Origin: Chelydra serpentina
Lineage: Eukaryota > Chordata > Testudines > Chelydridae
Direction of reading: 5' to 3'
Assembly (NCBI GenBank): GCA_037349315.1
Contig: JBAIAC010000042.1
Location: forward strand, 8,928,001 to 8,992,000
Length of the DNA stretch: 64,000 nt
Shown here: positions 21,673-33,255 of the stretch, piece after piece
Layout of the letters: each line of letters begins with the position of its first letter
Position numbering within the stretch: position 1 is the stretch's first letter
Made by a program: the position numbers and the translations under genes
The notes under the pieces: model-generated
The model's input: only the letters and a program-made list of their open reading frames with translations
Told to the model about the DNA's origin: nothing
The model's database searches: none

Positions 21673-21678
21673 TTTATT
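21673..21678 (-). promoter_or_regulatory. Candidate poly(A) signal AATAAA of unit 2
   Basis: TTTATT on the plus strand is AATAAA on the minus strand, followed by 'atagaatgtagttttac', paralogous to the unit 1 signal at 13227. Confidence 0.5.
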
Positions 21679-23159
21679 TGCCTCCAACAGAAAGCAAGAA
21701 AAGTCACAAATAAACCATCGTCTACGACTCAGTGGTGGAGAACTAAACTCGGCACGACGCACTCCAAAAACAAAACAAAACCAAGAACACGTCCGCAAAC
21801 AGATCGCAGCTCCTGGAAGCGTCAGACGGACATTCCTACAGGGGTTGGGAGAGGACAGGCCTCTGGGGAGCCACGCTGGGATCTGATTCCATCCTCAGGG
21901 AGCTCAGATCTGCTGGAGCGAAGGAATGGCCGTGCTGCGGCTGCTGTCTGCCCAGCACAAACCCCGCATCTGCTGGCAGCTGCTCTCACAGGCAAGGGCA
22001 GGTCACAGCAGCATCTGCAGCTCCAATCCCGGTGGAGGCTTTTCTCACCCTGTGGATGTTAGCCCAGAACCTCAGTGACATTTAGGCTCCTAAAATCCAC
22101 TGATATCAAAGGAATAAATACCTTTGAGGGTCTGGGCCATCCTGGGCATGTTGCAGGGGGGAGGGGTATGAGTGCAGCCGTGTCTCTGTTTAAATCTCCA
22201 TGATCCCTACACAGGACCCCGTAGCAAATGGGGGGCGGGGGGAGATGACTAGCTGGCCTGCCTGGTTTTTTGTCTCCCTCACTGACTGGGGATGGGCGGG
22301 GCCAGTTGATTTCTTGAGCTTCCTTCTCATTTCTGCCCAGCCTCATCCTTTCAGGAATCAGGGGGCACCCCCCCCCCACTTCTGCCGCCGTCACTCATTT
22401 GTAGCTCTTTAGAATTCAGGGATGGCTTCCCCTGACATTTCCTGCCTGTCCGCAGTGCAATGAGTTCACAGTTCTCAGCCTCAGCTGTCCGGTCCGCACA
22501 AGCTAACCCTGTAATCCCCCCCCCCCCCCCCCCAAATATTCTCCCCCTCCTGACTGCATCTCGCATAACTGCAGGGAACAGAATTTCCTACCCTGTTCCA
22601 GTTGCTGCCTCTCAGAGGGCGAAGGTGATGCTCACAGCTTAACAGCATGGGAGGCGACGGTGCCAGGATGACGCTCAAAGATCAGTGAGGTGGGAGGTGA
22701 GATTATAAATGTGACACTCATAGGTTAAGAGAGTTTGCGGCTACAGTATAAATGTAACACTCTGAGTGGCCGAGGTGGGATTATCTGTCTATTAAGGCTT
22801 TTCCCCTCTTCCTTGGGAAACGCCGTAGAAACCAGCTCTTCTCCATGGTGCTGTGTGAATTCATCTCCATGGCACAGAGACTGAGGCAAAGACCTGTCAG
22901 CCCAGACCCTTCGCCTCTCGTGCTCTGAGCTAGGGTCAAGAGCAGGTGGGTCTCTGTCTCTACGGGAGATTCACACATGCTCTGAGACATCTGGAAATAC
23001 CTTTCGAGGGACTAGGGTTGCCACCCCTGCAGGACTGTCCGGGAGTCTCCAGGAATTAAAGATTAATTTTTAATTGAAGATTACGTCATGTGATGAAACC
23101 TCCAGGAATACATCCCACCAAAACTGGCAACCCTACTGTGAGACAGGGAATCCCAGGGC

Positions 23160-23460
23160 AGCTGCACCAAGGGTCATTTATACTGCAGCTGAGTGTCACA
23201 TTTATATTGTTTCCCCCACTGTTTGCCTCCATGTATCACATTTATACTGTTCCCCCACCCTATTAGTCTCCATGTGTCACTTTTAAACTGTTCCCCCATT
23301 AGCCTCCATGTGTCACATTTATACTGCTCCTCCACCTCATTAGCCGCCAAGTATCCCATCTATAACATCCCTCTATCCTGTTCGCCTCTGAGCTCACATT
23401 TATACCGTTCCCCGCCACACATGCTCTTGTTAGCCTCCAACTGTCATGTTTATCCTAATC
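23160..23460 (-). repeat. Diverged tandem repeat with CACATTTATAC core in the unit 2 3' flank
   Basis: On the plus strand about six units of 40-46 bp read 'tg(t/a)(g/a)tcacatttatactgttcccccac..attagcctcca'. It is the same family as 12185-12365. Confidence 0.75.
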
Positions 23461-23503
23461 CCCTTTAGATCCCTCCACCCTGCAGCCCAGTCTGTGCATC
23501 CCC

Positions 23504-24987
23504 TCAGGGTTCCTCCTCCCCATGGCTCCTCTGGTGTTTGATGAGGTTGGCCCGGCGGGTGAATCCTTTCCTGCACCGGGAGCACTTATAGGGTTTGCCG
23601 CCCATGTGGGTCCGCTGGTGGATGATGAGGTCAAGAGTGAGGCCGAAGGCCTTCCCGCACTCGCTACACTTGTAGGGCCGCTTGCCCAGGTGGCTGCGCT
23701 GGTGCTTGGTGAGATGCGAGCTCTGGCTGAAGGATTCCCCGCACTCGGGGCATTTGAAAGGCTTTTCTCCGGTGTGGATGCGCCGGTGCCGCTCCAGGTG
23801 GGAGACCCAAGCGAAGCCTTTCCCACAGTCGCCGCACTTGTAGCTCTTCTCTGCTGCATGGCCCTGCTGGTGGGCCAGGAAGGCGGCGTTGTCCCCGAAG
23901 CGCTTGCCGCAGTCCCCGCACTTGTAAGGCCGGTCAGGGGAGTGGGTCTTGCGGTGCTGGAGCAGGTGGGCCTTCTGGGCAAAGCGCTCCCCGCAGCTGG
24001 TGCAGGGGAAGGGGCGCTCACCCGTGTGGACCCGCCGGTGCCTCTCCAGGTGAGAAGCCCAGACGAAGCCTTTGCCGCAGTCACCGCAGCGGTGGGCCCT
24101 CTCCCGCCGGTGGGAGCGCTGGTGTCGGGCCAGGGCTGGCCCGGCCCGGAAGCACTTCCCGCAGTCGCCGCAGCGCAGGGATTTCTTGCCCAGGTGGGTC
24201 CGCTTGTGGCGGGCCAGGTCCGAGCTCTGACAGAAACTTTTCCCGCAGTGCGGGCAGCGGTAGGGGCGCTCTCCCGTGTGGCTGCGCCGGTGCTTCGCCA
24301 GGTGGGAGCTCTGGCTGAAGGATTCCCCGCACTCGGGGCATTTGAAGGGCTTTTCACCGGTGTGGATGCGCTGGTGCCGCTCCAGGTGGGAGGCCCAGAT
24401 GAAGCCCTTGCCGCAGTGGCTGCACTTGTGGGGCTTGTCCGCTGCGTGGCCCTGCTGGTGGGCGGCCAGCTCGTCAGGCCGGGCGAAGCGTTTCCCGCAG
24501 TCGCCGCACTTGTGGGGCCGGTCGCTGGTGTGGGTGCGGCGGTGCTGCAGCAGGTGGGAGCTCTGACTGTAGCTTTCCCCGCATTCGGGGCAGCGGAAGG
24601 GGCGCTCGCCGGTGTGGATGCGCCGGTGCCGCTCCAGGTGCGAGGCCCAGATGAAGCTCTTGCCGCAGTCCTGGCAGCGGAAGGGTTTGGCGCGCTCCTC
24701 GGCCGGCTTGCCCTTTCGCTGCCGGCCCCCAGCCACTCCACACTCGAAACTCTTCCTGCAGTCGCCACAGCGAGTCTGCGCCACCGTGCCCTTCGGCTTC
24801 CGCAGGCCCGGGCCACGCTGTGTGGCTTTGTCATGCTTCTTCCCTGGCTGGGCTTTCTTTTCTTCATCGTTGCCGGCAGGGCTCTTTTCCCACTCAGGAT
24901 TCTGAGACGTGCGTGGTTCTGAGCCTTCCTCCTCCTCTTCCTCCTCCTCAGCATCCTCCTCCTCGTTGTCGCTCACCAAACCATCAG
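23504..24987 (-). CDS. Unit 2 zinc-finger exon: 15 C2H2 fingers
   Basis: On the minus strand the acceptor TTTATCCCAGCAG ends at 24988 and the exon is entered in phase 1 (x|CT GAT GGT). An acidic Glu-rich stretch (VSDNEEEDAEEEE) is followed by a Lys-rich linker. A degenerate first finger (CGDCRKSFECGVAGG) precedes 14 canonical C2H2 fingers. Fingers 2-8 and 9-15 correspond one to one at a 588-bp offset: WxSHLER fingers at 2, 5, 9 and 12, SQSSHL-type at 3, 6 and 13, and HQQGHAA at 4 and 11. This marks a seven-finger duplication reaching the stop. Several linkers are non-standard (TSDRP, SPDRP, AADKP, LGKKS). Spliced with 28900-28813 and 25890-25783 it gives about 559 aa. Nuclear DNA-binding protein; target unknown. 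Confidence 0.9.
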
Positions 24988-25782
24988 CTGCTGGGATAAA
25001 GGGAGAAAGAGTCCAGGCATGAGTCACTCCCTGAACAGAGGTGTGGGGGAGAAAGGAACCCGGATTTCCCCAAAGAAGAGAGAGGAAAGGGTTTATTCTG
25101 CCTTCACATCCCATCTGAAGACTCCGGGGAAGGGAGCTGCTGCCAGATACGAGCCAGGACGGTTAGGGAACCATGGCTGACGTCTGCCACAAATACACAT
25201 CTGAAGTTAGTTGAAAAGCGACAATTATGATTCGTGGGAATTTTTTTTAAATGGTTTTTAATTTTAATTTTGTTTAATTTTCCACACCAAAAACGTCACT
25301 GTAAGAACCTGAAGTCAGAAAAGTCACAGAATTTAAGGCTAAAAAGGGACCCACCGGGACATCATCTGAAATCCCTTTCTCTCAATTTTCAAAAAAACCA
25401 TCTGCAGTTTAAAACTTTGAGCTGTCACTAAAAATCTTCAGTTTTCATAAATTTACCAACCAATAATTGTATTGCAAAACATTTTTTTTAAGCAGTTTTA
25501 GGTTGAAAAAGTGGAAATTCTGACCATAATGAAGATTTCCTGCAAAAATGTTTGTTTTGAAAACGCTCCTTTTTTTGGTCTTCCCTCTTCTTTTTTTTTT
25601 TTAAGTTTTAATGAGCAAATTCCAACCAACTATAGCCACAACACCTGCTGTTGGCTACAAACCTGACCCGGGTGGGAGGAGGCAGAAGCGGGGAGCTCAC
25701 GGGAATTCCAGCGGCTGTGTCGTTTGCTCCCCGTTCACCCAGGTGGATGGGCCGGGGGAGTCTGATTCACCCGGTTGCTCAC
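24988..25782 (-). other. Intron between KRAB-B and zinc-finger exons of unit 2
   Basis: AT-rich with T-runs. 'agaatttaaggctaaaaagggaccc' near 25330 looks like a CR1 3' end on the minus strand. No gene. Confidence 0.45.
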
Positions 25783-25890
25783 CTGCGTGGGCTCCTCGGG
25801 GGCTCTCCCGTCCCTGGAAATCCCGGGCGGACGGCTCCTCCCCTCGTTCCATCCAGGAGATCAGGTCAGGTTTAGAAATCGGAAATAGTG
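25783..25890 (-). CDS. Unit 2 KRAB-B exon
   Basis: On the minus strand the exon runs from CACTATTTCC (25890; preceded by CCCCCACGAG) to CACGCAG before donor GTGAGC. Its 108 nt enter and leave in phase 1. It reads LFPISKPDLISWMERGEEPS, then ARDFQGRESPRGAHA, a good KRAB-B box. The acceptor CGAG is weaker than in the other units. Frame agrees with the KRAB-A and finger exons. Confidence 0.78.
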
Positions 25891-28812
25891 CTCGTGGGGG
25901 AAAAACAGGTGATATCAGGGTTCATTAGGTGTCTCCACTCCAGCTCCTTGCCCTCTGATTCTGCCTCTCTGGCTGCCCCCTGTCCTGGGGGTCTCTTTTC
26001 TTCTCCAGCTCTTCGCTGGCTCAGCTGTTCAACAGCTGAATCCCTCTCTCCTGGCCTGGTCTCTGTGATGTGTTCTCCTCTCTATCCAATCCAGGCCTCA
26101 TCTTATTTCCCTGTCCCCCAGTTCATCCTCCTACTCCTGCTGCTCACAACTTCCCTAACTCCTCTGGTCTCTTTCTCTACCAACTCTACTGACTCCAAGC
26201 TCACAGCGTTCAAGTCTATGCCGCCGCCTTCTTCTACACTTGCTTACTGTCATTCCTCTCTGTCCATCTCCTCCAAACCTCCTGTCCTCTGGCCCATCCT
26301 CTGTTCTTTATAGCCTGCCCAGCCCTAGAAGACCATAGATGTTGCTGTTCTGTCCACTCTGTGGCCTTGACTGCACCAGAGAAATTAACCGTGCTAAGAG
26401 CCGTTTCAACCTCCCTGCACGCTTGTAGCATGCCCTGGGCCCACTTGAAAACGTGCTGCACACAGTTATGACCTGGGCTATGTGAGGAAGGACTTTCCAG
26501 GGCTGAAGTCTGACCTGCGTTAGTCTTCTTAGCGTATGCGCGACATGCCTGAGGGGGCATGTGACCAGGGTTCATTACCGAATTGGGCTCATTGGTTGGA
26601 TCATTAGCTTCCCTGGGCTGGATACTGACAAGGAGGGCAACGTGAACACTGATCCATGCCCCACCACAGTGTTAGTGCCGCGGTGAAGGTAAGCTAGCCA
26701 GAACTGCCCGACTAGTCCTGCAGCTGAACCACAGCCAGGCCCGTGGACACTGCACTGGGCTGGCAGTCGGAGTGCCCGGATTCTATTCCTGGCTGACCTC
26801 AGGCGAGTCACTGCCTCTGTTTTCCCTCCCACCCTTTATCTATTTGAAGTACAAGCTCTTCAGGGCAGGAATCCCCACCGGCTAGGTTTGAGGGTGGGGC
26901 GAAGTACAACAGAACCCCAATCTCGGTTGGGTTCACTCAAAGCTGCCGTAACAAAACTCACAGCAGTGTCAGTGACTCTCCAGCTGTTGGAGAGGCTACC
27001 CAGAGGGCACTGCCGTTTGGGAGGTGACTGCAGGACAAACCTGCAGTGGTTCAGTAAGTCGGGCCAGCGCTGAGACTCTTGGGATTAAAGCCGTTCAGCT
27101 CGAATGACTTCATTCTCTGGTGTAGACCAAAGGCCTTGACTGTGTCATCCCGCTCTGCGCTAGGCCGAGCCATCCTCCCCTTTTGTCCTCTGACTCTGCA
27201 GACACCTTCCTTCCCCCTGGCCTAGAGCATGTAGATGACCAATAAAAAAAGCAGATTTTGCACTAAATCTATAAATGACTCCAATTTCAGTTTGCTGCTG
27301 TTCGCAGGGTTGTATTACGGACTGTTCACAGCAGCTGAGGAGCGGCAATGTGGTCAGTAAGGAGACCCAGGTTTAATTCCTGGTTCTTCCACTCATTTTA
27401 CCACAGGCCTCCTCTGTAAAAAAAATGCTCTTCTGCAAACGCTGGGAGAGCTGTTTGTGGTGGGAGGGGGGTCCAAGCACCTACAACCAATGTTAGCATG
27501 TCTGAGACCATCCAGGGTGCCTGAATTCTCATGCATTGGCCTGGGCAATTTGGGGCTCTGACAGACGCCATCCATCCAGTTCCTCCTGATTACTGAACTG
27601 GGAAACGGACAGTATCTTTACTTTGCCTCAGATCTTCAGTTTGCCACCTCAGTTTCTTTGGATTCCTCCTTTCAATCCCCATCGCCTCCTGCCTGCCAGC
27701 CCTTCTTATCCCCCGCCACAATCTCTTTCCTCTGGCACCTCCCCTTTCAGGCAGGCCTCTGTTCCCCTCCATTCTAGATGATTTCTCCATCTCTCCTCTT
27801 CCTCCATCCCTCGCCGGCCCAGCTCCTAAATACTTTTGAGGTTCTGGGCTTCTGTGCTCTGCTTCCATCCAGCCCAACCTCCCCCCTTTCCACCAGCCGA
27901 GCTAGCAACCAGCTCCTGGCCTGGCCTATCCCCCCAAACACATCCTCATTGCATTCTCCACTGCCACAGCCCTGACCCCATTTCCCCCAGGCCTTCCCTG
28001 AACAGAGAGTCCAGGATGCCGTTCCCTCCGCGTCCTCCTCCCACCGCACTCATCGTCCAGACCCCTCTACCTCTCCCCGGTATCCCCTTGCCCTGGCATC
28101 AGACCCCGCCTGCCACAGCCTCCAGCTCCCACGGAGAGAGCGGGTTGAAAAATGAACAAATAAATCGATATTCAGGCAAAAAATTGCAAAGTTGTGTTCA
28201 TCTGTGTCCCATATATTTTTTTTACATTCAATTTTCCCCCAAAACGTGTATAGAAATTTTTCATTTCCCCCCCAAATTCCATTTCTTGGGAAACAAAAAA
28301 ACATTGTTGCTAATGGTTTTGATACAAATTTCGGGAAAACAAGTATCCAAAAAAAGTGCCCCCCCCCCCCAAAAAAGTTTGACAATTCTTGGGGGGGGGG
28401 GGGACGGGGGGGAGCCGTCTCTTTCTAAGGAAAACCATCTGGTTTGAGAACTGTTGATCACCGCTAGCCCTGCGTCCTTTCCACTTATCCAGCCCCTGGC
28501 TACTTCCTGCTGCTCCTTAATCCTACGACAGCTCCTCAGTCTGCCCTTCACTATCAGCAAAGCACAGTTCTCTGTGGCGATTTGCTTAGGATTCATGAAA
28601 CGTTTAATACTCAGTCACTGTCAAGCATTCCCATGGGACTTTCTAGCCACACAAGAATGATACCTGCTCCCTCACATCTGGCTTCCTAGGCTGCAGCTCC
28701 CTGCCTTTCCTCTCCTCCCCATCCCGTCTTCATGGAGAGGGGAAAGAGTGGCGGGGGAGGAGTGGCTTTAAGTTGGAGAGAAGAGAAGAGAGCGATGAAA
28801 AGAGTTCCTCAC
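25891..28812 (-). other. Intron between KRAB-A and KRAB-B exons of unit 2
   Basis: No exon was recognised. A MIR-type SINE is visible at about 26740-26890 ('gcccggattctattcctggctgacctcag', 'agtcactgcctctg'), and a short one near 27350-27420. The 27600-28140 part is C/T-rich on the plus strand. Poly-C and poly-G runs occur near 28360-28405. Confidence 0.45.
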
Positions 28813-28900
28813 CCAGGGACATCAGGGTCTCATAGCTTTCCTGCATGACATCCCGGTACAGGGCTCTCTGCCGCGGATCCAGCATCACCCAGGGCTCCAT
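28813..28900 (-). CDS. Unit 2 KRAB-A exon, truncated, with inferred start codon
   Basis: On the minus strand the exon probably starts at 28935 after TTACAG and ends before donor GTGAGG at 28812. The ATG at 28900 lies in a strong Kozak context (TTCACCATGGAGC) and opens MEPWVMLDPRQRALYRDVMQ, then ESYETLMSL. This is 88 nt, exactly as in unit 1, ending in phase 1. The upstream 35 nt still resemble the usual KRAB-A start, but a net loss of about 4 nt relative to unit 4 breaks the frame, so the EVAVYF part is not encoded. Either the protein starts here or the KRAB is defunct. Confidence 0.62.
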
Positions 28901-29045
28901 GGTGAAACAGTCGCCTCCTCTAACGTCACTAGTGGCTGTAACGACAAACGTCCCCTGCTCAGTACCTGCTGCCTGTCTCCCATACGTTGCACCTGTCACC
29001 GAGTGGCTGGCTCCTTGGGAAAGAAGTGGGTCCAGCACCCTATAG

Positions 29046-29141
29046 CTCGGGTGGCCAGACCTCCCAATAGCAGGGGCTACCCTCCCTGCCCCCCAGAAAA
29101 AAAGGGTCCCAATTTTTCACTCTTGCTATCTGGTCACCCTA
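29046..29141 (+). mobile_element. Decayed GGGTGACCAGA-family MITE
   Basis: The right end 'tttttcactcttgctatctggtcacccta' matches the copy at 160-283. The left end (CGGGTGGCCAGAC) is diverged and the centre replaced. Confidence 0.55.
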
Positions 29142-29701
29142 GCAGCACAGATGTTTCCCACTGGGGCTAATCCATGGAGACGCAGGAGCCGGAGGTCGGC
29201 TCCCAGGGAAGGGCTCCCAAGGAAGAGCTCTGCTGAGTTGCAGGGGAGAAGCTGCAGAGAATTAGAAAGGTTTGCAGGCTTTTTCTAAGAATGGGGAGAA
29301 AGACTCAGGGAAGGGGCAGAGATGGGGGGGTAGGAGGATATGACAGTGTTTGGGGCTATTTTATACCTTGTGAGATAATAAAGGGATAGGGTAATATTGG
29401 ACACAGGAGAACGTGCGGTGGAGCCTAAGAAGGGGAACCAGAAGGTGGGGTGCGTGCAGGGCCGTGCCATGAGGGGGGGGTAACACCATGACAGCGCCCC
29501 TCAGAGAACAGGCCTGGCTTCTTGCAGGTAACCAGGGGTTGCTTCTGCCGCTCGGGTCTAGACGGTGGTTCTTTGTCCCTGCTCATCGCAGACCCACCTC
29601 CCACGCAAATCAGCCAACAACACGCCGCCTCACCCTGCACTTTCCTCTCTTTGGCTGCCCCAGCTCCGTCGCTGCTGATCAGTCCCATGTTTGGGACCCT
29701 C

Positions 29702-29894
29702 AGGGCTGGTCTACACTGAAAACTTACATCGGTCTAACTATGTTGGTCAGGAGTGTGAAAAATCCACACCCTTGAAAAATGTAGTGAAGTCAAACTAACC
29801 TAACCTAGACAGCGCTGGGTCGATGGATGTGGATTAGCTACAGTGACGGGAGAACCCCTCCCATCGCTGTAGTGAACGTCTACACAGAAGCCCT
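29702..29894. mobile_element. MITE with AGGGCT..GTCTACAC ends
   Basis: Left AGGGCTGGTCTACACTGAAA is mirrored by GTCTACACAGAAGCCCT at the right. The interior contains 'catcggtctaactatgttgg' and loosely inverted segments. It lies between exon 1 and KRAB-A of unit 2. Confidence 0.6.
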
Positions 29895-30979
29895 ACAGCA
29901 CAGGTAGAACAGTGTGGGGACCAGGCAGAATTGGCTTTTCCTCTCTCTTTCTGCTCCTCACCTTGTTCATGGGAAAGTGAATCTGCCCAGGAACGCTGCA
30001 GTAAATGGGTCTGGGCAAGTTTGGCTCCCGGGGCTTTCCAGTGTGACACTTTCATGACTGGCAGTTCTGTCCTGCCCTGCAGAAGGGGCGGTGGGAGGGG
30101 GAGTGTTGTATGGTGCTGGGTTTAGTATCCAGGAGGGCTCTCTGCTCCCTCTGAACCCAACAGCAGCCTGTGGGAGGGTGATAACAAGCAGGGGGATGAA
30201 GGAGGGGTAGGGACTGAAAGGGGACTGGACAGAATTGGGGAGGCTGGTGGAGCGAGGGGTAAAATGAGGGGGGCGGCCCCAGCTTCCCTACAACCCTCCC
30301 CAGATTCCTACAAGGCCCACCCCAGCCTGCCCCAGGATCCCCCTACACCCACAACAACCTGGTGCCCCTGTTACCCCAGGCTCCCCCCATGTTACTTGGG
30401 GTGCTATGGGCTGTCCCCACCAACTCTCCTCCCAGACACAGTCCTCCAGCATCCCTCTCCTCTCCCCGGTGGCCTTTGACTCCCTGCAATACCCTGGCCC
30501 CCAAAGGTGTTCTAGGTTCATCCCCACCCCGCTTTGATTGGGGAGATGTGGGGAACCCCCCAGCACGGGCCCTGTTTCCAGGCCGGGGAACCCCCCCGGG
30601 GAACCCCCCCCCCCCCAGGGGAATCCTCCAACCATGCGTCACTGGCAAGACTCCTCACCCAGAGACTGGGCACAACACTGGGCCCCTTTGGGAGCCCATA
30701 ATAACCTCCCTCCCCACTGATTGCTCCTGCTGCCCCTGCCAGTCTCTGCCCCTGTCTCCCTCCTGCCCCCTCGGGCTGGGAGACTCGGTCCCTGACCCGG
30801 TCCCGGGCGGTCGCTCCCCCGGAGCTGGCTCGGCTCCTGCAGGCGCTCAGGGGATCAGGGAGGGCAGCAGCGCTGGGACTCGCAGACCCCCGGGAGCAGA
30901 GCTGGGGCGAGGAGGGGCCGTTGGTGCAGAGTCACTTTCCTGCCCGGCCCCAGCCCTTCCCCTGGGTCTCTCCCCTCAC

Positions 30980-31200
30980 CTGCAGGCTCCGGCTCAGGGG
31001 CTGGTGTCGGCAGAGCCCGGGGCTGCCCCAGGGGCTGGCTCCAGCCGCCGCAGAAAGTCCCCCCGGCTGGGCACCGAGCGGGGTTAATGCCGGTTTCCGA
31101 CCCTCCGCAGCAGCGTCTCAATCCGCGGTCTCGGGTCACAATGGAGCTGGCGCCCGCCGCCGCCAGTCACCCCGTCTCGCTCCGGAAACCAAACCCCGGT
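30980..31200 (-). promoter_or_regulatory. CpG-rich non-coding exon 1 and promoter of unit 2
   Basis: On the minus strand, 'ttgtgacccgag', 'gacgctgctgc', 'gcccagccggggggactttctgcgg', 'gggctctgccgacaccagcccctgagccggagcctgcag' and a GTGAGG donor (30979-30974) match the cassettes of units 1, 4 and 5. The following intron start (30970-30750) also matches unit 4. The CpG-rich area extends to about 31320. Confidence 0.65.
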
Positions 31201-31460
31201 ATCCGGGCCGGAGGAAACACAGAGCGCAGCCTCCTCTCCCCTAGCCAGGGCCAGAGCCCTCTAGAGGCAGCCGAGACAGACTCCGCTTTCCCCGGCCCCC
31301 CGCTCCCTGGCAGAACCTAGTGCTCGTTCCAGATGTGTCTATCTGCAGCCCAGCACCATGGTATCCCAGTGCCACACAAGCTCTAGTTTCACCTAGCCGA
31401 CATCCTCCTCCCAGCACTGCTGGGACGCAGGGTAGCCCCATGTTACAGCAGGGAAACGGA

Positions 31461-31582
31461 TAGGCTGACCAGACAGCAAGTGTGACAAATCGGGACGGGG
31501 TGGGGGGTAATAGGAGCCTATATAAGAAAAAGACCCAAAAATTGGGACTGTCCCTATAAAATCGAGACATCTGGTCACACTA
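31461..31582 (-). mobile_element. GGGTGACCAGA-family MITE, inverted copy
   Basis: Termini TAGGCTGACCAGA and TCTGGTCACACTA. Flanking 8-mers are GAAACGGA (31453-31460) and GAAACTGA (31583-31590), 7 of 8 identical, supporting hAT-type insertion. Confidence 0.85.
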
Positions 31583-31624
31583 GAAACTGAGGCACAAAGA
31601 GTCTAAGTGACCTACGATAAAAAA

Positions 31625-32215
31625 GTAAGAACGGCCACACTGGGTCAGACCAATGGCCCATCTAGTCCAGTATCCTGTCTTCTGACAGTGGCCAAAGCCA
31701 GGTGCCCTAGAGGAAATGAACAGAACAGGTAATCAAGTGATCCATCCCTTGTCGCCCATTCCCAGCTTCTGGCAAACAGAGGTAGGGACACCATCCCTGT
31801 TCATCCTGGCTAATAGCCATTGATAGATCTATCCCCCATGAACTTATCTAGTTCTTTTTTGAACCCTGTTATAGTCTTGGCCTTCACAACATCCTTTGGC
31901 AAAGAGTTCCACGGGTTGACTGTGCATTGTGTGAAGAAATACTCCCTATTGTTTGTGTTAAAACTGGTGCCTATTAATTTCGTTTCGTGACCCCTAGTTC
32001 TTGTGTTATTAGGAGAAGTAAATAACACTTCCTTATTTACTGTCTCCATACCAGTCATGATTTTATAGACCTCTATCATATCCAGACTTAGTCATCTCTT
32101 TTCCAAGCTGAAAAGTCCCTGTCTTATTAATTTCTCCTCATATGGAGCTGTCCCATACCCCTAATCATTTTTATTGCCCTTTTCTGAACCTTTTCCGATT
32201 CCAATGATGAGCGAG
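31625..32215 (-). mobile_element. CR1 LINE 3' part, minus strand
   Basis: On the minus strand a 3' end of ORF2 is readable: FFTQCTVNPWNSLPKDVVKA, then FKKELDKFM. It is followed by the CR1 3' UTR ('ctgggctagatgggccattgg'-type sequence, 31690-31630). Truncated and non-functional. A close copy lies at 60313-60860. Confidence 0.8.
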
Positions 32216-32289
32216 ATAAGGTGGGGTGAGGTAATATCTGTTATTGGGCCAATTTCTGTTGGTGAGAGACAAGCTTTGGAGCTTAGTCT

Positions 32290-32645
32290 ATATCTACACT
32301 GGCACTTTTGAGGCTAAAACTTTTGTCGCTCCAGGATGTGGATATTCTTGTTTGCCATATAAATCCTGCTGTGTTCTTCTCCTCAATGAGTTCCTGTAGC
32401 AATGAGTTCCGCAGGCTTATTCCAGGTGGCACAAAAACATATTTCCTTTTATTGGTTTTGAATTTTCCCACCTTTTCATTTCATTGCATGTCCCCTTGTT
32501 CATTAGAATGGCACTACTGGGTCAGACCAATGGTCTATCTAGCCCAGTATCCTGTCCTCTGACAGTGGCCAATGGCAGGTGCTTCAGAGGGAGTGAACAG
32601 AACATGTAATCGTCAAGTGATCCCGCTTTCATCCTTTGCCACAAG
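32290..32645 (-). mobile_element. CR1 fragments, minus strand
   Basis: 32300-32480 translates on the minus strand to FKTNKRKYVFVPPGISLRNS, then ELIEEKNTAGF, a CR1 ORF2 C-terminal segment. 32505-32645 is CR1 3' UTR ('ctgggtcagaccaatggtctatctagcccagtatcctg'). They are two separate truncated pieces. Confidence 0.65.
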
Positions 32646-32847
32646 ACAGGAAGAACAGAAATTCCTGCACTGCTACCTCATTATCCACTTTCAAATTCCT
32701 TTCTCAAAACTCTACTTTGCTGGGATGTCAAAAAAAAACCCAAACCTCAACAATGTTTTGGTCTTTTCTGATGTGCAGAGACCATTGTCTATCACGCTGA
32801 CCAATACTGTCTTGTTGTTTCCTTGTATTCCCAAGCTTGTCCATACC

Positions 32848-33247
32848 CATAGGCACTGACTCCGTGAGTGCTCCAGGGCTAGAGCACCCACACAACAAAA
32901 TTAATGGGTGCTCAGCACCCACCAGCAGCCAAGCTCCCCCCTTCCCTCCCAGCGCCTCCCACCCGCAGCGGCCCGGTTGATCAACTCCTCCCCTTCCCTC
33001 CCAGTGCCTCCTGCCCGCTGTGGATCAGCTGTTCCCAGGCGTGCAGGAGGCCCTGGGAGGAAGTGGGAGGAGCAGGGATGGGGCGTGCTCAGGGGAGGGT
33101 GCAGGAAGAGGCAGGGTGCGAGCAGAGCAGGGGCAGGAAGAGGTGGGGTGGGTGTGGGGCATTGGGGGAAGGAATGGAGTGGGGGCAGGGTTTGGGGCTG
33201 AGCGGAGATTGAGCACCCCCCAGGACAATTGGAAGCCAGTGCCTGTG
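32848..33247. mobile_element. hAT-like MITE with CATAGGCRC ends
   Basis: Left end CATAGGCACTGACT and right end AGCCAGTGCCTGTG are inverted. A perfect 8-bp target duplication TCCATACC flanks it (32840-32847 and 33248-33255). The interior is GC-rich, with 'ggtgctcagcaccca' and purine-rich runs. The paralogue at 36011-36384 has the same ends. Confidence 0.85.
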
Positions 33248-33255
33248 TCCATACC

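Larger units (their letters stand above)
21640..23503 (-). other. Unit 2 3' flank, probable long 3' UTR
   Basis: This is the inverted counterpart of the unit 1 3' flank. On the minus strand the zinc-finger stop codon is followed by CACATTTATAC tandem repeats (23460-23160), a 'gatgaattcacacagcaccatgg' block near 22850, further repeats (22770-22690), 'aggaaatgtc' near 22440 and AATAAA at 21678-21673. A C17-type run at about 22517-22534 may be an assembly-sensitive site. Confidence 0.55.

Noticed and set aside
22517..22534. Poly-C run (others near 4850, 28360, 43610, 45332, 63066)
   Set aside because: Simple homopolymer tracts with no functional signal. They are likely places for length error in the assembly.
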